From Coleophoma eucalyptorum (taxonomy: Eukaryota; Ascomycota; Leotiomycetes; Helotiales; Dermateaceae), in the NCBI GenBank assembly GCA_026120035.1, contig JALRME010000009.1, forward strand, positions 558,001 to 622,000: 64,000 bases of DNA, read 5' to 3'. The translations under genes and the position numbers were made by a program. This document shows positions 56,117-64,000 of this stretch, one piece after another. Numbering within the stretch: the stretch's first letter is position 1; every line of letters begins with the position of its first letter. The notes beneath the pieces were generated by a model, which was not told the origin of the DNA, searched no databases, and was given only the letters and a program-made list of their open reading frames with translations.

Positions 56117-59100
56117 CTAGACGACTGCGCTTCGTCCCGTTGTGCTCATTTGGGGACTATTGCCGCCCTCTTGGCTCACACTGCCTCGTAGGTTGATGCT
56201 GCCAATCCTGCTTACGATGTTACTGCCAACTGCATCAACCGCTCCTCGTGGACTACTCAATGTAGGCCCGGCTGCGGCAATTTCTTGTACACGAAACAAC
56301 TTGATCGCAGTGCCATTCCAAACACCAACGGTACCCTTGGCGACCTGCATTTCTGAAGTGAAAACAAATCCCCAGAGGAGCGATTCGTACCAGCCAAGTG
56401 ATAGTGGTGACCATTCAAAAGAGTGAATTCGAATGGGCGACGGTTCGATGCCAGTGATCTTTGCGGACTGAATGGTTCGCAATATATTTGTGGACGGTGC
56501 ATCGTTCACTCCTGCTCGAGGAAGAAGAGGCGAGACTTGCTGGAATACGCTGAGAATTGTGTGCAGAGGCAACTCTGAAAGCCATGAGTCTATCCATTGA
56601 GCCGTTGGCTCAAACCCTCCGGTAGCAGAGAATCCTGCAGTTGCATAACTACTTAAACTGGTGGTACTGTTCTGCCGGGAGAAAGTGGGCATGCCAGCTA
56701 AACAAATATTAACGAGAAAGTCATGTCAGATTGGTTAGGATACATACCTGGCATCTTGCCTCTTGCTTTTTCTGACATACCCCGAAGTTGTACAGGGACG
56801 GCATCATCAACACTTGAAGAGACTGACGAAGCGCGCGAAGGAGCCTCGTTAGGTGTTTGCGCTGGGGTCGGTTCATTCTCATCTTCAGAGTCTTCTTCGT
56901 CGTCGCCGATAGCAAATGTTTCTTCCTCTGGAACATCCGTGAGCGCAGACGAGTGATGATGGCTTCCTGATGGACTTTGTAGAGCACTATCCACCGAACC
57001 TCTGCGGCTCTCTAGCAAATCTTCACTGCCACGCTCCTTCTTGTGCCTGCTACGTCGTTCAATCTCTTCCTGGCCACTCTCAAGGGTGAAAGACCTTAGG
57101 GCTGCAAGATTATTAGTCCAAGACTTCTAAGAAGTATAGATTGACATACCTTCAAATTTTCGCTTGTTTCTGATAAGAGCATATACAAAGCTTGGATTCT
57201 CTGAATTTCGTTAGCCATTTAGACTTATCGTAGTGATATTGACCTCTAGGCACATACTGGAATATTGATGCTCAATGATAGCATTCATGCTCTCCAGAAG
57301 TGATTGTAACAGTGTATGGTTGCTGTCATTAGCAAAGAGGAATGATGGCGAAGACATGGATGAAAAGAGTTGCAACAATTTTGATGATGCCGAAGCATTC
57401 AGATTTTCGATGTATGCGGCAATATTGTTTATGACAGCGAGTAGAGCCGGATATATGGCAGTGAGTTTACCTTGGCTACTGGTGATAATGTTGTAAATTG
57501 ACTAGAATTGTCAGTTATACGCGGTCTCATAAACATACAGGAAGTCTTACATGGATAAGGAAATCTCCGTAGGTGCCATTGAAGTTTTGAATCCTGATGC
57601 TCAGAGGCAAGGTATCCTGCGCATCGAATCTCTTGTTCAGGTTTATACCAAAGTTTGGTTCAACGCTTAATGTCTGCAGCAGGAAAACACACATTCGTAC
57701 AACCCCTTGTTTCGACGTATCTAGCTTGTACTCCAAGGCATAGAAGAGTATGATTATTACAAAGTCGTGAGACCTATCAGTGTCGATAATGAAAGATCGA
57801 AATCGTTTGTTACACTGAGTGATTTCCCAGAACAGCATGATCATTTCCGAGGCGCACTTGTCTTTTGATTGGTTGCCTGGGATATATGACGTGTTTGCAT
57901 TCAAGGGACCATTCAGAATTCGTGTCATGCCATCACAGATGAATTGAAAGTCTTGGGGTCGATGAAGCCGGCCAAGGAAGTGTCGAAAGTAGTCTATAAT
58001 ATGATCAGATCCCTATCAAGCAAATGCTGGTGCTAATGGAAATGGAAGGCAGCTTACTTTTCTTCGTATGAGCAGGACCAGTCTCTGGTATGGGATATAG
58101 GAGAATGACAAGAAGGAACTGGTGATTGTTAGCAGAGACACTCAAAGATATAAACAGTATGCCCTACCTGTAGGACGTATGTTACAAGAATCTGTTTAGG
58201 ATCCTTGGAGATTAGATTATTGTATGGTACCCGCCACGCTGCTGGATTGTACTTCAAAGTCTATACCAATATTAGAAGGGGTTTTCTACTAATCTCAGTA
58301 TGGCTCACAGTATTAAGAAGAGAACACAGGACCGAGAGTACTACTTGCTTATCCGGGCAGTTGGCAATATACGTGATTGACTTTACTCCCTGGACCGGTA
58401 AGAGGTTCGCCGACATATACATGCTCTGACTTGTTAGTGTCAAAAGCAACCGCAGGATTTCGCATCGGTTGTTTTCGAACTCTTTGCTAGTACCGACTGG
58501 TTGATTGCACCCAACTCCACTTTGCCATATTGCATAGGTGACCTTACTCTTGTTATTTGGCGTTCTAGGCAAGGTGAAGTCGGCAAAGAACAGCAGGTCA
58601 ATCAGAGTATCTATGAGCTCCTCTGCCAACGGTTTGGCCTCCTCATAATCAGCTTCAGGCGCTACTGGCTTTGTGAGCTCTTCTTGTGATTCATCAAAGA
58701 GGACTTCACTGGCCAAAGAAGCCTTGCTGCAAGGAATCAGTCACAGTTGTACTAAGCCTTACTTCCTCCATGCTTACCGCGTCCGCTTCCGTCTTGCTCC
58801 CCAAAAGAAGTTATCCTCCCATGATTGTAGTTGTTCAGCTTCGTACAGATAAGGAAGTATCCGAGTAAGTATTCGTATACAATTCAGCGCATCTCGTTCG
58901 GGAGCAAGCTCGAAATCCGGAAAGGATGGGTGGTGTCGAAGGATGAAAAGTCGACTAGTAACTGCGAGTATGAGCGTCTCTAGGTTCTCTAGGTTGTTGT
59001 CGCGAGTTCTCCTAATATCTGCTGGAGAAAAGAGACTGAATATATCCTCGGTGGACTCTGGAAGCTCCCAAAACTGTGATGTCAAGTCAGTCCGTGGCCT

Positions 59101-59219
59101 TAACTCTCTAGCAGGATACTTACCGAAGCCCAGTATGGGTCATCCGCTGCAATATCTTTGTCCTCCGAGAGTCGAAAGATACCCTTCTTGAATACGAGCT
59201 TTGAGTCAGAGGCTCCCAT
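56117..59219 (-). CDS. hid1: Hid1-family Golgi/trafficking protein (878 aa)
   Basis: This is a HID1/dymeclin-family peripheral membrane protein of the Golgi, involved in secretory sorting. Ten exons are inferred: 59219-59124, 59073-58778, 58726-58309, 58260-58168, 58118-58058, 57993-57551, 57501-57258, 57200-57150, 57101-56748 and 56697-56117. All joins keep one frame. The start MGASDSKLVFKKGI parallels animal HID1 (MG..DSKL) and includes Gly2 for N-myristoylation. Further marks are DDPYWASFWELPES, RILTRILPYLYEAEQLQSWE with DNFFWG, LKYNPAAWRVPYNNLISKD, FLLVILLYPIPE, NYFRHFLGRLHRPQDFQFIC and YSKNPSFVYALIRNKRKFEA. A disordered Ser/Glu-rich segment (residues about 590-700) precedes a conserved C-terminal helix pair with WIDSWLSELPLHTIL and FEWSPLSLGWYESLLWGFVF. 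In exon 3 the donor GTGAGC is chosen because continuing reads into a stop. Confidence 0.93.
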
Positions 59220-59493
59220 CTCGAACTGCGTGTGGAATGAAATATGAAGCAGAGCAGGTCGTTCTGTTTCGAGCCCGGTTGCTATCGCGAATGTAGTTAT
59301 TCGTATCACCACGTGACAGAGTACGTAGCGGACCTGAAGAGCCGAAAGGCTAACAAAGCTCTAGTTGTGTCCTAACCTATTGTACTGACAGGACTTTTCA
59401 AGAAGGCTGACACATTTTAAAAAATCTCGGGGTTGTATTTGGCATGGGTATCTACTAATTACAGAATATTTCTCCATCTTGTGAGTGACCCAT

Positions 59494-60343
59494 TTATGTG
59501 TAAAGCCGAGAACTTCCAGAACCCCTTCTGCTCTTGTCAAAGAGCCACTTCTGATTCAAGCCGACACTTGGTACTTTCGCTCCCGAGGGACTAGGGGTCC
59601 CAGGTGCCTCACCAAAACTTGATCTAGAAGCCCCAGGACCAAGTGGACTTGCAGATCCATAAGATGATCTTCTCGCTCCATTGATACCACCACCCATAGC
59701 TTTCTGCAACAATGGACTCGGCCCTGGTGAGAACGGCGATCCTTGCAGACTTCCAGTAGGACTACCTTTACGAGACAGAGGTGAGCCTGAATAACTACCT
59801 CTACTGCCTGCTGAGCCACTCAATGGCGTTGGGGTACGCTGGTATCTTGGTGGTGTAATATACTGCGAACCTGGAGTAGGTGGCGCAGAACTGGGTGGTA
59901 AGCCTAAGAGTTGCCGTTGTGCAGGTGTAAGGGCTATATCTGAAAGATCGTCCTTCTTTCGGAAAAGTGGCATTGAAGCGACCACAATGTTTGTGATGAA
60001 CATGAGCTGTAGTAACCACCGCGAATATGTTGAGTATGGATCAAGAAAGTCGAAAGCTGCGTGGTACGAGCGTGGGAAACTATACGCCATGTTAGCCAGC
60101 GCATGTGAGAATGGGGTACGAATTGACATACGAAGTCGCCAACGAGCTCTCCACTACATAGAGCAATACCAGACCTCCCACATTGTACATAATTTTTCTG
60201 AAATTACGGTCTGTAAACGTCGACGCATTCTGCCTTCGTGCAATCTCATCGAATTGCGGATGCCTCCAGGTTCCTGTGAGAGGTGTTGCAGGTGTGGATG
60301 CTTTTCCACTAGGCGTAGATGGCTGGATTGGAGTAGACATCAT
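59494..60343 (-). CDS. pom34: Nuclear pore membrane protein Pom34 (265 aa)
   Basis: This is a transmembrane nucleoporin of the fungal pore membrane ring, partner of Pom152 and Ndc1. Exons are 60343-60132 and 60079-59494; the 52-nt intron has donor GTATGT, branch GCTAACA and acceptor TAG (phase 2). The N-terminus is Thr/Pro/Ser-rich ([17 protein letters not shown]), then [20 protein letters not shown], then two membrane helices ([19 protein letters not shown] and [19 protein letters not shown]). After these comes the family-typical [20 protein letters not shown], and a long Ser/Gly/Pro-rich tail with SPxxG repeats and a basic end. The protein is short and fast-evolving, so the call rests on topology plus the LTPAQRxLLGLPP motif. 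Confidence 0.87.
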
Positions 60344-60848
60344 GACCGCGGTGGGAAGGATTTGGAGAGCAAGTCTAGTCAAGGTCAGCAAGAAGTCGCA
60401 ATTCCAAGATGGCATTGTCAACAAAGTAATGTTAAGGTCGTGCATACCTGAGATTGCCCCGCTTGAACGCGTGCGTCTTACCTTTCTAGATCTGTTGGTT
60501 AGTAGAACTTCATCCTCTATTCAAAATGCGAACATCTGCAGGCAGGTATCGAATGGCTCAAGAGCTGTTTTTCGTTGTCGTTGCTATTGCTGTTGGTGCC
60601 TCAAGCTCTCATCGACTCCCTTTGTTTTGGCGATTTCTCGTTCACGCTTCTGCACGTCGGGTCGGGCTACCCCTGTCAGTTTTGGAGCTTCGGCAGCTCG
60701 GAATATCTCTGGTGCGTTTCCCGAGCAAGTACCTCGTATCAGCTTGTCAGCCTCTCCGCCTTCTCCACGTACATAGTCAGAGCTTTGCATGACACCACTG
60801 ATGGTACTCACAACCTCTTCTATCTGCAATCCTTAGACCGCCGCAAGT
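60344..60848. promoter_or_regulatory. Divergent region between Pom34 and AMP-binding-like genes
   Basis: This 505-bp region lies between outward-pointing start codons. It includes a possible very small minus-strand gene (60584-60790), described separately. Confidence 0.4.
60584..60790 (-). CDS. Possible small protein gene (68 aa), unknown function
   Basis: Tentative. From the first ATG at 60790 the frame encodes 68 residues with coding-like composition: acidic N-half (SDYVRGEGGEADKLIRG), then PEIFRAAEAPKLTGVARPDV, then a charged helix QKREREIAKTKGVDESLRHQ. The frame is open a further 13 codons upstream with no ATG, so an upstream exon is possible. A possible acceptor is the CAG at 60824-60826, which follows TCTAAGG, but no donor was found. 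A weak intron could also be drawn inside. It sits in the divergent Pom34/AMP-binding promoter. I do not recognise the family; chance is a fair alternative for so short a frame. Confidence 0.4.
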   Translation of the reverse strand: MQSSDYVRGEGGEADKLIRGTCSGNAPEIFRAAEAPKLTGVARPDVQKREREIAKTKGVDESLRHQQQ

Positions 60849-62676
60849 ATGGGTTTTGATAACTTAATGATGAAGTTTGACCAGCTGGTCACCAGTGTTG
60901 TTGGTGAATGGGACATGGTCTCAACCGTAATCTTTACAAGTCTGGTTGCATTCTTCATCTACTGTGTTATTACAAGCCGAGACCCAGATGCGCATCCAAT
61001 GCTGCTTGCCCGACAAGCTCAGCCTTCTTCCGTACGACACGAAGGACAATCTGCAGTTTACAGATCACACTCTGCACCTCATGGCATTCCTCTCAACTCT
61101 GGCCTTAATGTTAAGGATCCAGGCGATTCCAAGTGGGCAAGAGGACGGGACGGAGACATAAGAGACATCTGGCGCAAATTCGTTTCTGGGCCTATGGACC
61201 ATGAGAACAAGCCTACAGGCAAGCCAGGCAAGCTGATGACCGTTTTGGGCACGGAGAAGATTGTCGAACATGATTTAGGTGAAACCTACCTTTCCCAAAC
61301 TCTGTGCTCAGCGCTGACAATATTGTAGCTGAGATCACTCGTTCTATTAATCTGATCGGCCAGCACATCAAACAAAATGGTGGGAGCAACGTTGCTATAT
61401 ATTTACCCAATTCTGTCGAGTTTCTCGCTACTTTGTTCGCCAGTGCTTTCTACAATCTGACCGTCGTCTTACTACCATTTGATCAACCGCCAGCAACCAT
61501 ACTCTCCTTACTCAAGCAGGCCAAAGTCGACACAATTGTTGCAGCTGTTGGGTCATTCCCTTTCGACAGTGTTGCCAAGAGCTACCCAGCTCTGAAGCAA
61601 GTCATCTGGGTGGTGGATGAGGGAAATAAGCATCTGGATTGGAATGAGGTGCCTACTGGTACTGGAGGAGCAGTCAATGTCTCCACATGGCAGGATATTA
61701 TACAGGATCAGCCAGCGACCGAGGGTACAGAACTTCCGGCATTGACAAAAGACAAATCAGACCTAAAGAATATCTTGGCTTTCTGGCCAACTAAGGATGG
61801 CTTCGACTTGATCGAATATACACCTGCCAATATTATAGCCGGTATTGCTGGTCAAATAGCTGGACTTCCAAACAACACGCGCATCAGTCAAGAAGATCTT
61901 TTCCTACCTGCGGACTCCCTGTCAACCTTGTATCCTCTAACACTCACCTTAGCAGCAATGTATTCTGGTGCTTCAATAGCACTGAACTCGGTTGCTGGCC
62001 GAAGTCTAAATCTTACACTCGCCACTCAAGGTATAGCGCCAACAATCGTCGTGGCTTCCTCCTCCACAATCGCAAAGTTGCACAGCGAGACGGCCGAGAA
62101 GATGAACTCATCTCTATATAGTCTCGTACACTGGCTCGAGACACGTACCCTTGTCCAATATGGCGTGATGCCGATAGCCTCAACATTCTCCCAAATGTAC
62201 GACAACCTCCGACCAATTCTAGGCACATCTCCCGGGAAGTTACGCCTGATATTTGCGTCCGAACAAGCCGGTGTGGCAGGAGCAGCACTGAGTTCAGTAC
62301 AGCTCTCAGATCTACGCATCTACACCGGCTCACGTATTGTGTATGCCCTGACGGCCGGAAAAGTTGTTGGTGCCGTGTCACAGACTGGTATCTGCGACTA
62401 TAGAATTACTGAGCCCACGGCTAAGTATTCTCATTTCGGGGCTCCGCTAAGCAGTGTTGAAGTCTTTTTCAAGGATACATCGGCGCATAAGACGACTGAT
62501 GAGAGTGTTTCTGGAGAGGTAAGCTTGTTTCTACATATCGGACACCTTGTATACCGACGACTACTGACTCTTTTTTGATACAGATAGTGGCATGCGGCCC
62601 AGCTGTTGTTGGTGGTCAAGCATCTCTTGGGGTTTCAGGCAAGATATTAAGCGACCATACTTTGGCGTATGTGTAG
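60849..62676 (+). CDS. AMP-binding (acyl-CoA synthetase-like) membrane protein, degenerate (570 aa)
   Basis: This is a fungal relative of the ANL/long-chain acyl-CoA synthetase superfamily. Exons are 60849-61278, 61329-62518 and 62584-62676; all joins keep frame. The N-terminus has a membrane helix (STVIFTSLVAFFIYCVIT) followed by DPDAHPMLLARQAQPSSVRH and GQSAVYRSHSAPHG, then LNVKDPGDSKWARGRDGDIR. The AMP-binding core is recognisable (SNVAIYLPNSVEFLATLFAS, a YTPANIIAG segment, and SGE-IVACGPAVVGG at the end). However, the nucleotide-binding P-loop, normally like TSGTTGxPKG, is replaced by AFWPTKDGFDLIEYT, and the C-terminal domain with the catalytic Lys is absent. It is therefore probably not a working ligase. 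It may act as an ER-membrane scaffold or lipid-binding protein (inference). It is convergent with Mcm5. Confidence 0.85.
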
Positions 62677-62915
62677 ATAGGTAGCGTGAGAAACATATTG
62701 TTTTGAATGATGGGTATTTAATGCAACCAACAAATGATTGTGCTTTCAAACTTGGTTCGAAATTGCGTTACTGCCTGATTCCACATCATGATGCTCAGTC
62801 ATTACTACCGCCCTCCAATCCTTCCCAGTAGCCATGTAATACTCCAGACGCCTACATCCAACCGTTATTTCCAGTACCGCTCGCTCAATTGTATCTCACA
62901 AACATTCGACCACAA

Positions 62916-64000
<1,085 letters not shown>

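Overview
The window is from a filamentous ascomycete (Pezizomycotina). Most genes are split by short introns of about 45-60 nt with GT(AG) ends and CTAAC/CTAAT-like branch sites. The proteins include fungus-specific families: a Crh cell-wall transglycosylase, a Pth11/SAT4-type rhodopsin-domain protein, the pore protein Pom34, a DNase1-type secreted protein and a GPI-type Ser/Thr/Pro-rich wall protein. The house-keeping genes would fit Leotiomycetes, but that placement is an impression and was not tested. All exon joins given here were read by eye from splice signals plus reading frame.

Layout. 1-9 kb: mitochondrial ribosomal protein bL19m (cut by the left edge); an unrecognised mitochondrial protein; mitochondrial-type cysteine synthase; condensin subunit Cnd3; a 543-aa protein of unknown function. 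9-15 kb: a small secreted six-cysteine protein, then a 4.6-kb gene-poor block. 15-21 kb: an alpha-glucoside unit made of a GH13 glucosidase and an MFS sugar permease, divergently transcribed from one 1.4-kb region. 21-27 kb: aldo-keto reductase with a GC-AG intron, vacuolar carboxypeptidase S, Crh glycosidase. 28-34 kb: a PPxY-bearing membrane protein, farnesyl diphosphate synthase, APC8/Cdc23. 35-47 kb: a DNase1/thaumatin-like secreted protein, a large gene-poor block, the GPI-type wall protein, the rhodopsin-domain protein. 47-64 kb: a metacaspase without a prodomain, the Trk potassium transporter, an epoxide-hydrolase-like protein without its nucleophile, Hid1, Pom34, a tentative very small gene, a degenerate AMP-binding protein, and Mcm5 (cut by the right edge).

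Most neighbours are unrelated house-keeping genes. The clearest functional partnership is the glucosidase/permease pair: the permease would import an alpha-glucoside and the enzyme would hydrolyse it. Val221, next to the catalytic nucleophile, suggests isomaltose-type (alpha-1,6) rather than maltose-type specificity. The bL19m gene and the unknown mitochondrial protein are divergent across only 256 bp and may share a promoter.

No CRISPR array, rRNA, convincing tRNA, intact transposon or secondary-metabolite core gene was seen. I found no clear multi-gene novel system. The least-explained items are the two apparent pseudoenzymes, the 543-aa and 365-aa unknown proteins, the small secreted protein and the tentative 68-aa gene.
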